64,000 nt of DNA from positions 1 to 64,000 of the forward strand of contig JAIXQE010000220.1 of the NCBI GenBank assembly GCA_027485815.1, written 5' to 3'. The position numbers and the translations under genes are program-made. Positions 1 to 8,959 of this stretch are shown one piece after another. The notes below the pieces were generated by a model. The model ran no database searches. It was not told the DNA's origin and was given only the letters and a program-made list of their open reading frames with translations. Each line of letters opens with the position of its first letter. Positions within the stretch are counted from its first letter, which is position 1. The stretch comes from Opitutaceae bacterium (GTDB taxonomy: Bacteria > Verrucomicrobiota > Verrucomicrobiia > Opitutales > Opitutaceae).

Positions 1-12
1 ATCACGAGTCAC

Positions 13-813
13 ATGAGCGAATCCCCAAAGATTGATTCAGCATTGACGTACACGTCATACCTCGCGGTTGATGAGCTGTTAAAGCTTCAACGTCCGCTAT
101 CTGATGGACCAGAGCACGATGAGATGCTCTTCATCATTATTCATCAGACATACGAGCTATGGTTTAAACAGTTGATACACGAGTTTAAACAAGCACAAGT
201 CGCACTCGAATCTGGCGATACTCACTACGCGCTCGCAATCTTGGGGCGCATTCGCACCATCATGAAGGTCTGTGTTGCCCAGATTGACATCCTGGAAACC
301 ATGACCCCGCTTCAATTCAACTCATTCCGCGGGTTCTTGTCATCATCAAGCGGCTTTCAATCAGTCCAATTTAGAAAAGTTGAGGCCATCCTGGGTCGTC
401 GTGACAGTAAAATGGCTGGGCACTTGCCACCCGATTCTCAAAGGGACATTGCAGAGATAACCTCAAGAAATTCAATTTGGGATTCGGCGCTTGTTTATCT
501 CCATAACGCCGGGCACACCATGCCTGCATCGGTTGTGAATCGAAATAAGTCAGAGCAGTACGTGCCCAATAAAGAGGTTCAAGATGTCCTGCTCGCGGTG
601 CACCAAAACGATTCTGAGCGCGCCATGATCTGCGAGCGTCTGGTTGATATCGATGAAGGCATTCAGGAATGGCGCTATCGCCACGTCAAGATGGTTGAGC
701 GCACGATTGGGCGCAAAGCTGGCACTGGCGGCTCAAGTGGCGCGGATTATTTGAGGTCCACCCTCTTTAATCCAGTCTTTGCCGATTTATGGGAGATTCG
801 TTCTCGCTTCTAG
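13..813 (+). CDS. kynA: Tryptophan 2,3-dioxygenase
   Basis: Haem enzyme that opens the indole ring of L-tryptophan to N-formylkynurenine, the first step of the kynurenine pathway; cytosolic. Seen: 266 aa, close to the usual bacterial length, with the family blocks HQTYELWFKQ (about residues 44-53), FRGFLSSSSGFQS (about 105-117) and the C-terminal WRYRHVKMVERTIG, whose His (about residue 224) matches the proximal haem ligand, followed by the KAGTGGSSG substrate loop. No other kynurenine-pathway gene is nearby. The gene is clearly AT-richer than everything downstream, uses A/T-ending codons freely, and is followed by a transposase scrap. Horizontal acquisition or a chimeric contig end are both possible. 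The identification itself is very secure. Confidence 0.95.
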   Translation: MSESPKIDSALTYTSYLAVDELLKLQRPLSDGPEHDEMLFIIIHQTYELWFKQLIHEFKQAQVALESGDTHYALAILGRIRTIMKVCVAQIDILETMTPLQFNSFRGFLSSSSGFQSVQFRKVEAILGRRDSKMAGHLPPDSQRDIAEITSRNSIWDSALVYLHNAGHTMPASVVNRNKSEQYVPNKEVQDVLLAVHQNDSERAMICERLVDIDEGIQEWRYRHVKMVERTIGRKAGTGGSSGADYLRSTLFNPVFADLWEIRSRF

Positions 814-849
814 TTCTGACGCTTTCCAATTCCAAGGAGCGGTGGGCTG

Positions 850-1035
850 TAAGCAATATAAGCAATCTCTTCGCGGCGCTTTTTATATCCGTCAGATGCT
901 CCCGTTGACCGGACTCACGTCTCTGGACTGACCGGACAGTCCGGTCAAAGCGCCCATCAAAGCTCTCGTTCACGCCGTTTTGCCACGGATCGCCCGGCTC
1001 GTTGAAGCGGATCCGGATGCCGGCCTGCCGGAGTG
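850..1035 (-). pseudogene. Remnant of an IS3-type transposase (integrase core fragment)
   Basis: Reading the minus strand from about 1035, the peptide GIRIRFNEPGDPWQNGVNESFDG matches the end of the DDE integrase core of IS3-like transposases, with the usual PWQNG and ESF-G-R pattern that carries the catalytic Glu. Similarity fades within about 20-30 residues on either side and no start, full catalytic domain or terminal inverted repeats are visible, so only a scrap remains. It lies at the border between the AT-rich kynA and the GC-rich remainder. The outer limits are approximate. Confidence 0.55.
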
Positions 1036-1598
1036 GGGCTAGACTCGGCCGGCAGCTGCCGTTCTCTTCCCCACGACCTTCACGCATCCGCGGAGGTGAC
1101 CCAATCGCCGCGACGGCGCACCCGCGAACTTCGGCTCCGTGCCGATCTCCGGCCCGGATCAATTCGATCAGCGCCGGTCTCCGACCCCGCTTCTCGCCCA
1201 ACCCTCCGCGTTCCTTCCCTCCCGCCGCGGGGCGGCCTGCCTTGGCGCCATCCCCACCGTGCCGTGCAGGCAACGCGCCTGCGGCGTAATCCGCGCAAAA
1301 ACCCAAACCCGGGCTTGCGCCCCGGCCTGAAGCAGCCTTTGTCCGCTCTGTCAGCGACAGCCTGTAGTCGAAAGTTTGATTCGCGTCAGTGAAAGGTTCG
1401 CGGTTTCGCAGCGACTTCCTGGGATTCAGACTCGATAGGCCAGCAGCAGCAGCAGCACACACCTCCGGTTGACCGAAGGCCGGAGAGAGCCCCTCCCACC
1501 GGGGAAGAAGTCGCGAACGTTCGGGATTCTCCGAACCACCCTCGCGCCGGTTTCTCGTACCACCGCGGGCAGAGCACTTCACCCAGCGAGCCAGGACC
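1036..1598. other. Gene-free stretch
   Basis: About 560 bases between the transposase scrap and the next plausible gene. Open frames here have no recognisable motif and the proline/arginine-rich look of translated GC-rich noise. There is a short CAG run at about 1440-1455. No RNA gene or terminator was recognised. Confidence 0.5.
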
Positions 1599-1652
1599 GT
1601 GTCCGCTGACGGTCCCGCCGGGCCACCAGCCACTCCAAACTTCCTCTCCCTT

Positions 1653-2069
1653 ATGGAAATCGACCACCTCCTTCGGCAACGCTCCGCCCTGCTCCGGCGG
1701 ACGCGACTGGCCAACCTCGCCTACGCTTACGCCGAGCTCGGCGTCTTCGCGGGGCGCATTGCCCGCGGGAACCTGCGGGGAGCGGTCACACTCCATCCGG
1801 CCGACCCAGCCGACGGGCGAGCCTGGCCCAGCCTGGTGGCCGAGCAAGGCAACCAGTCGGTCCTCGAGGAGCACTTCCTCGAGGAGGAACTGCTCGACCT
1901 CGCCGACCTGCTGGCCTTTGCCACGGGGACCGAGCTCCGGAGCCCCCTGGAGTTCCGCCTCGAGCATTTTGACCAGCGCTTCCGCACCGGTCTCCGCCGG
2001 GAGCTGGAACAGGCCGGCGTCGAAGTCCCCGGGGCGGCGGCCCGCCACACGCGCCGCAAGCGCCCGTGA
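1653..2069 (+). CDS. Conserved-looking hypothetical protein
   Basis: 138 aa when started at the ATG at 1653 (MEIDHLLRQRS...). A GTG at 1599 would add 18 poorly coding residues. The protein is predicted mostly helical and acidic in the middle (LEEHFLEEELLDLADLLAF), with a basic tail (HTRRKRP). No signal peptide or membrane segment and no family recognised. The balanced composition, unlike the Arg/Pro-rich spurious frames around it, supports a real gene. It sits 155 bases before the TonB receptor in the same direction; no functional link can be claimed. Confidence 0.55.
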   Translation: MEIDHLLRQRSALLRRTRLANLAYAYAELGVFAGRIARGNLRGAVTLHPADPADGRAWPSLVAEQGNQSVLEEHFLEEELLDLADLLAFATGTELRSPLEFRLEHFDQRFRTGLRRELEQAGVEVPGAAARHTRRKRP

Positions 2070-2224
2070 CACGAACGAAGGCAGGCGGGCCCGCCCGCGG
2101 TGTCGCCGCCCGTCCATTTTCGCATTGAGTCGCCGCGGGGGAGCCTCATCCCAAATCCGGCCCCAAACACCTCCGCCGCACTGAGCCGGCGCTGCGACTG
2201 GGGCCATAACCCCAACCTGCCGCC

Positions 2225-5200
2225 ATGGACTCACCCCTGTCGCTTCGCCCGCTCCTCCGCCACGGCGTGCTCGCCGCCTTTTTCCTCCTGCTCGCCAGTT
2301 TCGCCCTCGGCCAGGGCGCCATGGGCACCATCGAAGGGCGGGTGCTCAATACCCGCAACGGGGAGTATCTCGAAAAGGCGCGCGTCACCGTCATCGGCAC
2401 GCGCCTCGAAGTCTTCACCGACGCCACCGGCCAGTACCGCCTGACCGGCGTGCCGGCCGGCGAGGCCCGGGTGCGCGTGTTCCACACCGGACTCGCGGCC
2501 CAGACGGCCAGCGTGACGGTGGGCGCCGGGCAGATCGCCACCCGGGACTTCGATCTCACGGGCGAGGACCGCACGCCCGGTCCCGGCGACGGCACCGTCC
2601 GCCTGGATCAGTTCGTGGTCGCCACCTCCAAGGAAATGGAGGGCGCCGCCATCGCCATCAACGAGCAGCGCTTCGCCAGCAACATCGTCAATGTCGTCGC
2701 GGCGGATGAGTTCGGTCACATCGCCGAGGGTAACGTCGGCGAGTTCCTCAAGTTCCTTCCCGGCATGTCGATCGACTTCGTCGGCGGCGATGCCCGCACG
2801 ATCTCGATGGGCGGCGTGCCCTCCGGCAACGTGCCCGTGACGGTCGGCGGGTTCAATCTGGCCAGCGCCGCCTCCTCCGGCACCGGCCGCTCGGTCGAGC
2901 TCGAGCAGGTCTCGATCAACAACATCGCCCGCATCGAGGTCTACCACTCCCCCACCCCGGAGTCGCCCGGTTCGGCCCTCGCCGGCGGGGTCAACATGGT
3001 CCCGCGCGGCGCCTTCGAGCGCTCCAAGCCGCAGTTCAACGGCAGCGTCTACCTGATGATGCGCGACGCCGAGCGCAGCCTGCGCAAGACCCCCGGTCCG
3101 ATCCGCGAACCCACCTACAAGATCCACCCGGGACTGGACTTCTCCTGGGTCGTGCCGGTGAACAAAACCTTCGGGTTCACCCTCTCCGGCGGCACGACGT
3201 CCCAGTACACGATGCAGGACTACATGCTGAACACGTGGCGCGGCGCCGGCAACGCCACGACCGTCGCGGCCAACGCGCTCAACGGTTACCCCGACACCAC
3301 GCCGGACCAGCCCTACCTCTCCAATTACCAGGTGCGCGACGGCACCAAGCTCACCACCCGCTCGTCGGTTGGCACCACCCTCGATTACAAGCTCTCCCGC
3401 CACGCCCGCCTGGCGTTCTCATTCCAGTACGCGTTCTTCGACGCGATGTTCAACAACCGCTCGCTCACGTTCAACACGAACCGCGTGCTGCCGGGCAACT
3501 TCAGCACCCGGGACACGCTCGGTGACCGCGGTTTTGGCGAAATCACGGTGGGCAACGGCGCCCGGGAGAAGTCCGGCACCACCTACATGCCGACCCTCCG
3601 GTTCTTCCACGAAGGTCCGATCTGGAAGATCGATGCTGGCGCCGGTTCCTCGCACGCGAGCAACCACTATCGCGACATCGACAAGGGTTACTTCAACGGC
3701 GCCTCCGCCCGCCGCACCGGGGTGACCGTCCGCTTCCGCGACATCTTCTATCTGCGCCCCGGCCGGATCGAGGTCACCGAGGGCCCCAACGACACGCCCG
3801 TGGATCCGTACGATCTGCGCTCCTACGTGCTGAATACCAACAGCAGCGACTTCCGGGAATCCTCGGACCTGCAGCGCAGCGCCTTCGCCAATATCCGGCG
3901 CGATTTCGAGGTCCGCCGGGTCCCGATCTCCCTCAAGCTCGGTGCGGATATCCGCGAATCCGCCCGCGACATCCGCGGCGGCACCGTGCCCTATACGCAC
4001 CGTGGCGCTGACGGCCGCACCTCCACCACGCCGGCCGATCCGCTCGGCACCGACGACGGGGCCGCCTTCCTGCTCGACGAGGTGTTCTCGCAGCGCACCG
4101 GCCCCTATGGCTTCCCGAAGATCCAGTGGCTGAGCAATTTCAAGGCCTGGGAATACTACTCGGCCAATCCCAACCACTTCACCATCGATCAGAACGCCGC
4201 CTACCGGAACGCCGTCAACCTCTCGAAGCGCGCCTCGGAGATCATCTCCTCGGCCTATCTGCGCGGCGACCTCGCCTTCTTCGATCGCCGCCTGAAGCTC
4301 GTGGGCGGCATCCGCGCCGAGCAGACCAACGTGTCCGCCCAGGGCCCCCTCACCGATCCGACCGGCAATTACCGCCGCGACGCCAACGGCGACGTGATTC
4401 CCCAGCGTGATGCCAACGGCAACATCATCTTCACCGGAACCGGGGTGAACCGCATCCCCGCACCGACGCTGATTGAGCCTACCACGATCAACGGCGTCTC
4501 CAACGCCCTCGCCGTCTCCCGCCTGACGCTGCTCGACCGCCAGCAACAGGTGCGGAAGGAATACCTGCGCTGGTTCCCCAACGTGAACGCGAGCTACAAT
4601 ATCCGGGAAAACCTGATCGGCCGCGTCTCCTACTATTATTCAATCGGCCGGCCCGACTTCAACCAGTACGCCGGCGGGCTCACGTTGCCCGACACCGAGC
4701 TGCCGCCGAATTCCTCCAATAACCGGATCGCGGTGAACAACGCGGGCATCAAGGCCTGGAGCGCCAAGACCACCCGGATCCGTTTTGAATATTACTTCGA
4801 GCGTGTGGGGCAGATCTCCGTCGGCGGGTTCCGCCGCGACTTCCGGAACTTCTTCGGCAGCGTCGTCCTGCCGGCGACCCCGGAGTTCCTCAGCCTCTAC
4901 AGCCTGGATCCGGAGATCTACGGCGAGTACCCCGTCTCCACGAACTACAATATCGATTCCACGGTCCGGATGCAGGGCTTGGAGTTCGACTATAAGCAGA
5001 CGCTCACGTTCCTGCCGCCGTGGGCGCGCGGGGTGCAGGTGTTCGCCAACACCACCGCCACCCGCGCGACCGGGGCCGCCTCGTCCAATTTCTCCGGCTA
5101 CATCCCCCGCATCTACAACTGGGGCGTCAGCCTGTCCCGTCCCCAGTACAATCTGCGGATTAACTGGAATTACCGCGGCCGCCAGCGCCGGGGCCTGATC

Positions 5201-5440
5201 GCCGCCGGCCGAAGCATCGAGCCCAGCACCTACGATTGGGGCACCAAGCGCCTCTACATCGATCTCAGCGGGGAATACACGTTCTACAAGCGCCTCGCCG
5301 TCTTCGGCAGCCTGCGCAACGTGAACGACGCCACCGAGGATTTCGAGCGCGCCGGGCCGAGCACGCCAGAACACGCCCAGTTCCGGCAGCGCGAGGACTT
5401 CGGCTCGCTCTGGACCTTCGGCCTCAAGGGCACGTTCTAA
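2225..5440 (+). CDS. TonB-dependent outer-membrane receptor with carboxypeptidase-like N-terminal domain
   Basis: Energy-dependent outer-membrane importer, 1071 aa. A signal peptide (about residues 1-30) precedes a carboxypeptidase-regulatory-like beta domain (about 33-112, GTIEGRVLNTRNGEYLEKA then YRLTGVPAGEARV). The plug (about 125-255) has FGHIAEGNVGEFLKFLPG and the IARIEVYHSPTPES segment; the rest is the 22-strand barrel, ending in an aromatic residue (GLKGTF) as expected for BAM-assembled proteins. It closely resembles the receptor on the minus strand at 8960-11974. An SLC13-type anion symporter follows 147 bases downstream, hinting at an anionic substrate, but the substrate is not readable from sequence. 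Confidence 0.93.
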   Translation: MDSPLSLRPLLRHGVLAAFFLLLASFALGQGAMGTIEGRVLNTRNGEYLEKARVTVIGTRLEVFTDATGQYRLTGVPAGEARVRVFHTGLAAQTASVTVGAGQIATRDFDLTGEDRTPGPGDGTVRLDQFVVATSKEMEGAAIAINEQRFASNIVNVVAADEFGHIAEGNVGEFLKFLPGMSIDFVGGDARTISMGGVPSGNVPVTVGGFNLASAASSGTGRSVELEQVSINNIARIEVYHSPTPESPGSALAGGVNMVPRGAFERSKPQFNGSVYLMMRDAERSLRKTPGPIREPTYKIHPGLDFSWVVPVNKTFGFTLSGGTTSQYTMQDYMLNTWRGAGNATTVAANALNGYPDTTPDQPYLSNYQVRDGTKLTTRSSVGTTLDYKLSRHARLAFSFQYAFFDAMFNNRSLTFNTNRVLPGNFSTRDTLGDRGFGEITVGNGAREKSGTTYMPTLRFFHEGPIWKIDAGAGSSHASNHYRDIDKGYFNGASARRTGVTVRFRDIFYLRPGRIEVTEGPNDTPVDPYDLRSYVLNTNSSDFRESSDLQRSAFANIRRDFEVRRVPISLKLGADIRESARDIRGGTVPYTHRGADGRTSTTPADPLGTDDGAAFLLDEVFSQRTGPYGFPKIQWLSNFKAWEYYSANPNHFTIDQNAAYRNAVNLSKRASEIISSAYLRGDLAFFDRRLKLVGGIRAEQTNVSAQGPLTDPTGNYRRDANGDVIPQRDANGNIIFTGTGVNRIPAPTLIEPTTINGVSNALAVSRLTLLDRQQQVRKEYLRWFPNVNASYNIRENLIGRVSYYYSIGRPDFNQYAGGLTLPDTELPPNSSNNRIAVNNAGIKAWSAKTTRIRFEYYFERVGQISVGGFRRDFRNFFGSVVLPATPEFLSLYSLDPEIYGEYPVSTNYNIDSTVRMQGLEFDYKQTLTFLPPWARGVQVFANTTATRATGAASSNFSGYIPRIYNWGVSLSRPQYNLRINWNYRGRQRRGLIAAGRSIEPSTYDWGTKRLYIDLSGEYTFYKRLAVFGSLRNVNDATEDFERAGPSTPEHAQFRQREDFGSLWTFGLKGTF

Positions 5441-5587
5441 GGCGGGCCCTAAGGGGGGCAGGCCGTTAATCGTTACCCGCCCGTTCAGGGTTCGACCCCT
5501 TCCCGCGGGGATTCTAAGATCTTCTCGCGATCCGCAGCTCCTATCGGATCCTATCACGGCCCCCACCCCGAAACTGCGCCGGCCATC

Positions 5588-7132
5588 ATGTCGCTTCCCC
5601 AGGAATATCCCCACCCTACCGGCAGCCTCTCGGCCGGGGAGGAGCGTTTTGATCGCCTGCGCCGCAGACTCGGTTGGTACCTAGCCCCCGCGGTCTTGGC
5701 GATCCTCTGGCTGCAGCCCGTCCCCGGGCTCTCGGAACCCGCCGCCCGCCTGCTGGCCATCGTCGGAATGACGCTGACGCTCTGGATCACGGAGGCGATT
5801 CCGCTGGCGGCGACCGCGCTGCTCGCCACCGCCCTGTGCGTGGCCGCCGGTCTCGGTTCAGCCCGGGAAGTCTTTCGCCCGTTCTCCGATCCAGTCGTGT
5901 TCCTGTTCATCGGCAGCTTCCTGATGGGCGAGGCGATGCTGAAACACGGGCTGAACCGGCGCTTCGCCTTCGGCCTGCTCACGCTCCCTTGGGTCACCGC
6001 CAGCCCAGGCCGCCTGTATCTGGCTTTCGCGGGCATCACCGCGGTGGTCTCGATGTGGGTCTCCAATGCCGCCGCCACGGCGATGATGCTTCCCATCGCC
6101 CTCTCGATCCTGTCCGAACTCGGGCTCCGGCAAGGGGCGCGGGACTTCCGCGCCACCCCCTACGCTGCGGGTTTGATCCTCATCACCGCCTTCGCGGCCT
6201 CGGTGGGCGGTTTGGCCACGCCGGTCGGCACGCCCCCCAACCTGATCGGGATGGGCGCCGTCGAGCGGCTGCTCGGGTACAAGATCACCTTCTTCGAATG
6301 GATGCAGCTCGGGCTGCCGATCGCGGTGGTGCTGACCCTCTTCCTGATCTGGCGGTTCAGCCGATCCTGCCCCTTTCCCGCCCTTTCGCTCGCCGACAAC
6401 CGACGTCTGCTGGATAGCGAGCGCTCCAAGCTGGGTCCCTGGACCCGTGGGCAAAAGAACGTCATCGGGGTATTCATCGGGGCCGTTGCGTTTTGGATGC
6501 TGCCCGGGGCCATTGCCGTTTGCGCCGAAAAGGGATCGGCCAGCCCGGCCTTCCTTTGGCTCAACGCCCGCGCGCCGGAAAGCATCGTGGGCCTGCTGGC
6601 TGCTTCCGTGCTCTTCATCCTACCGGCGGACAAGAAGCGGGAGAGCTTCACGCTCGAGTGGCGGGATGCCGCGGGCATCGATTGGGGGACGATTCTGCTC
6701 TTCGCCGGTGGGATGAGCCTCGGGGAACTGATGTTCTCCACCGGCCTGGCCCACTGGATCGGGTCCGGGCTCGCCGGCGTCTTCCAGAGCCACTCCGTGG
6801 TGGGGCTAACCCTGCTCTTCACCGGGATCGGGATCATTGTGAGTGAGACCACCACCAACACCGCTTCGGCCACGATGGTGGTCCCGATCGCGATCGCGGT
6901 GGCGCAAGCGGCGGGCGTCGACCCCCTGAAGCCGGCCCTCGCGGCCTGCCTGGGCTGCTCGATGGGGTTTCTCCTCCCGGTGTCCACCGGTCCGAACGCG
7001 ATGGCTTACGGCACCCGCTGTGTGCCCCTGAAGGCAATGATGCGCCACGGCATCTGGCTGGATCTGGCCGGCTGGGTGGTGATCGTCGGCACCGTCTTGC
7101 TGCTCGGCCCCTCCTTGCCCGCCAAGCCGTAA
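5588..7132 (+). CDS. SLC13/DASS-family sodium-coupled anion symporter
   Basis: Inner-membrane secondary transporter, 514 aa, normal for the divalent anion:Na+ symporter family that carries dicarboxylates or sulfate. About 11-12 hydrophobic helices are visible. The two pseudo-symmetric SNT-like ion/substrate motifs are present: WVSNAAATAMMLPIA (about residues 157-171) and ETTTNTASATMVVPIA (about 419-434), followed by LLPVSTGPNAMAYGT, typical of bacterial members. The start at 5588 gives a short hydrophilic N-terminus. It lies in the same direction as the upstream TonB receptor and may act in series with it. Dicarboxylate versus sulfate specificity cannot be decided by eye. Confidence 0.9.
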   Translation: MSLPQEYPHPTGSLSAGEERFDRLRRRLGWYLAPAVLAILWLQPVPGLSEPAARLLAIVGMTLTLWITEAIPLAATALLATALCVAAGLGSAREVFRPFSDPVVFLFIGSFLMGEAMLKHGLNRRFAFGLLTLPWVTASPGRLYLAFAGITAVVSMWVSNAAATAMMLPIALSILSELGLRQGARDFRATPYAAGLILITAFAASVGGLATPVGTPPNLIGMGAVERLLGYKITFFEWMQLGLPIAVVLTLFLIWRFSRSCPFPALSLADNRRLLDSERSKLGPWTRGQKNVIGVFIGAVAFWMLPGAIAVCAEKGSASPAFLWLNARAPESIVGLLAASVLFILPADKKRESFTLEWRDAAGIDWGTILLFAGGMSLGELMFSTGLAHWIGSGLAGVFQSHSVVGLTLLFTGIGIIVSETTTNTASATMVVPIAIAVAQAAGVDPLKPALAACLGCSMGFLLPVSTGPNAMAYGTRCVPLKAMMRHGIWLDLAGWVVIVGTVLLLGPSLPAKP

Positions 7133-7161
7133 GGCCCGGGCTAGTGTGAAGCCGCCGTGGG

Positions 7162-7239
7162 TCTGGTGTCACCGGGGCCTCCTGCGGTCTGATGTCGCCG
7201 GGGCGTCCTGCGGTCTGGTGTAGCCGGGGCATCCTGCCC
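7162..7239. repeat. Three tandem 26-bp GC-rich repeats
   Basis: Units at 7162-7187, 7188-7213 and 7214-7239 follow the pattern TCTGGTGTnnCCGGGGC then TCCTGCGG or TCCTGCCC. They differ at only a few positions. The third unit together with the next bases forms a hairpin (CCGGGGC at 7224-7230, GCCCCGG at 7236-7242). Confidence 0.85.
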
Positions 7240-7318
7240 CGGTAAATGCAAACTGAACCCAAGCCTGCGGCGCGATCCGCTCCGCCACAGACAACGAAAA
7301 CCTCTTCGTCTTCACCTA

Positions 7319-7337
7319 CCGGGGCGGCGCGCCCCGG
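7319..7337. repeat. GC-rich palindrome related to the tandem repeats
   Basis: CCGGGGCG at 7319-7326 and CGCCCCGG at 7330-7337 form an 8-bp stem with a 3-base loop, with TA and CTA flanks like the third tandem unit. No T-run follows on either strand, so it looks like a REP-type element rather than an intrinsic terminator. The rest of 7133-7470 shows no gene. Confidence 0.6.
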
Positions 7338-7470
7338 CTACATCGATCCGAGGCGACTCATTCGAGGGCCTCACGCGGTGAATTGTTGCCCGCGCAAGGT
7401 CGGCCGGCCCTGACGCCACATCGTCGCGGCGCCCTCGCCCGGCCGCGCTGGCGCGAACTGCCTTTCCGGC

Positions 7471-8946
7471 TCACTTCTGTTCCCGGTAAACCACCCGGCC
7501 GTCCGTATCGTGCAGGCGGAGCTCCAGACTGGCGCCAGTCGCCGTGGGGGTGACGACGCCGGAGAGGAAGCCGCCGTGACCGGTGCGCAGGAAGCGGTGC
7601 TCGGGGCGCGGGGTTTTTTCCTCCCAACCACCAGCGTGGGCCGCCGTGGCCGGACCGACGCTCCATTCATTCACCGAGGTCGCGGGGTCCACCGAAACAT
7701 ACTGCCAGTGCCGATCCCCCGTAATGACCGTCAGGTTGCGATGGCGGGCCAGCAAGGCGCGGACCTGGTTCCCTTCGACCGCGAAGCCCGCATTGGCGTA
7801 GTTGTCGTCCTTATTGCTCCGGTCCGGGCCCACCACGGGGACCGTGGTGAGGATCACGCGGAAGGTAGCGGTCGACGCGGCCAGCGTCTCGCCGAGCCAC
7901 TTGATTTGGGCGGGACCCCAGAGCGTCGGCGCAGACCCCCGGCCAGCCTCCCGATCGGGGGTGCGATAATCCCGCCCCTCCATCAGCCAAACCTGCAAGT
8001 CGCGCCCCCAACGGAACGTCCGGTTGGCGACCTCCGGGAGTCCGGTCTGCTCGCGGAAGATCCGGACGCCCTCCGCGTAGGTCAGCTCTCCGCTCCGCGA
8101 CGCGGGCCCGCAGTCGTTCGCCAGCGTGTCGTGGTCATCCTTCATAAAGAAGCTGCTATGATTCCGGTGGAAATCCCGCAGCGTCGGCAACGCGAACATC
8201 CGCGCCCAATGGAAGCGCGCGAGCGCCGGCGTGAGGGCGATGACCGGACCGTGATCGAAATAGACCACGTCCCCCGTGGTCACGAAAAAGTCGGGCCGCA
8301 GCGCGGCCATCGCCGGGTAAATGGCCAGCCCGTCAGGACGATCCTGCCGCTCGTACTTCTGGCAGGTCATCACGCAGAAAACCACGCGCTCCGACTGGGT
8401 GGGCAGCGGCGCGGTCTTGAATTCACCCGCCTGCTCATCCGCCCCCCCGTCGTTGGCATTCCGGCGCGCCTGCACCACGACCTCATACCGCGCGGCCGGG
8501 AGCAACCCCGGCAGGGCGTGCAGGACAATGCCATCCCGCTCCAATCCGGCGTCCCGCCAAGGGGTCTCGGCCCATGGGGCGGTCCCTTTGACGCGAAAAC
8601 GCACCCGCGTTTGTCCGGCGGTGGCGGGCGCCCCCCCACCCGCCGCACTCAGATCCAGCCCCGGGGGCATCTGCACCGTGATCCGGGCATCCGGGAACAT
8701 CCGATTTTCCCGCAACGCCACGGGCTGTCCGGTCTTCGCTTCGAAGACCTCGACCCGCGGCAACGGGGCATCCGACGGATTGGCCGCCGCGCGCAAGGTG
8801 ACCCGGGTCCAGACCTCAGCGGAGGAGGAGGTCACATTGACGACTTTGAACCCGGTGGCCTGATGGACCTCCGCGGCCACGGCCGAACGGACGAGGCCCA
8901 GCGCGACGGCGAGGAGCGGAAGAACCAAAGATGATGCTGTTTTCAT
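7471..8946 (-). CDS. PhoD-like alkaline phosphatase (metallophosphatase)
   Basis: Secreted phosphomonoesterase/phosphodiesterase that releases phosphate from organic esters, 491 aa. Signal peptide at about residues 1-24 (cleavage after AVAA). The N-terminal PhoD beta domain starts at ATGFKVVNVTSSSAEVWTRV. The catalytic domain follows, with the metal-ligand segments VTTGDVVYFDHGP, FMKDDHDTLANDC and VITGDRHWQY. It lies only 13 bases after the TonB receptor on the same strand and is almost certainly co-transcribed with it, suggesting that the pair captures a phosphorylated compound. It ends close to the tandem-repeat region. Confidence 0.88.
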   Translation of the reverse strand: MKTASSLVLPLLAVALGLVRSAVAAEVHQATGFKVVNVTSSSAEVWTRVTLRAAANPSDAPLPRVEVFEAKTGQPVALRENRMFPDARITVQMPPGLDLSAAGGGAPATAGQTRVRFRVKGTAPWAETPWRDAGLERDGIVLHALPGLLPAARYEVVVQARRNANDGGADEQAGEFKTAPLPTQSERVVFCVMTCQKYERQDRPDGLAIYPAMAALRPDFFVTTGDVVYFDHGPVIALTPALARFHWARMFALPTLRDFHRNHSSFFMKDDHDTLANDCGPASRSGELTYAEGVRIFREQTGLPEVANRTFRWGRDLQVWLMEGRDYRTPDREAGRGSAPTLWGPAQIKWLGETLAASTATFRVILTTVPVVGPDRSNKDDNYANAGFAVEGNQVRALLARHRNLTVITGDRHWQYVSVDPATSVNEWSVGPATAAHAGGWEEKTPRPEHRFLRTGHGGFLSGVVTPTATGASLELRLHDTDGRVVYREQK

Positions 8947-8959
8947 CGGGAGCGGAAGC

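Noticed and set aside
7162-7239. Tandem 26-bp repeats considered as a CRISPR array
   Set aside because: The units are directly adjacent with no spacers and no cas gene is present.
7510-8934. Long plus-strand open frame opposite the PhoD gene
   Set aside because: It is the antisense shadow of a well-supported metallophosphatase; the translation is Arg/Gly/Pro-rich with no motif.
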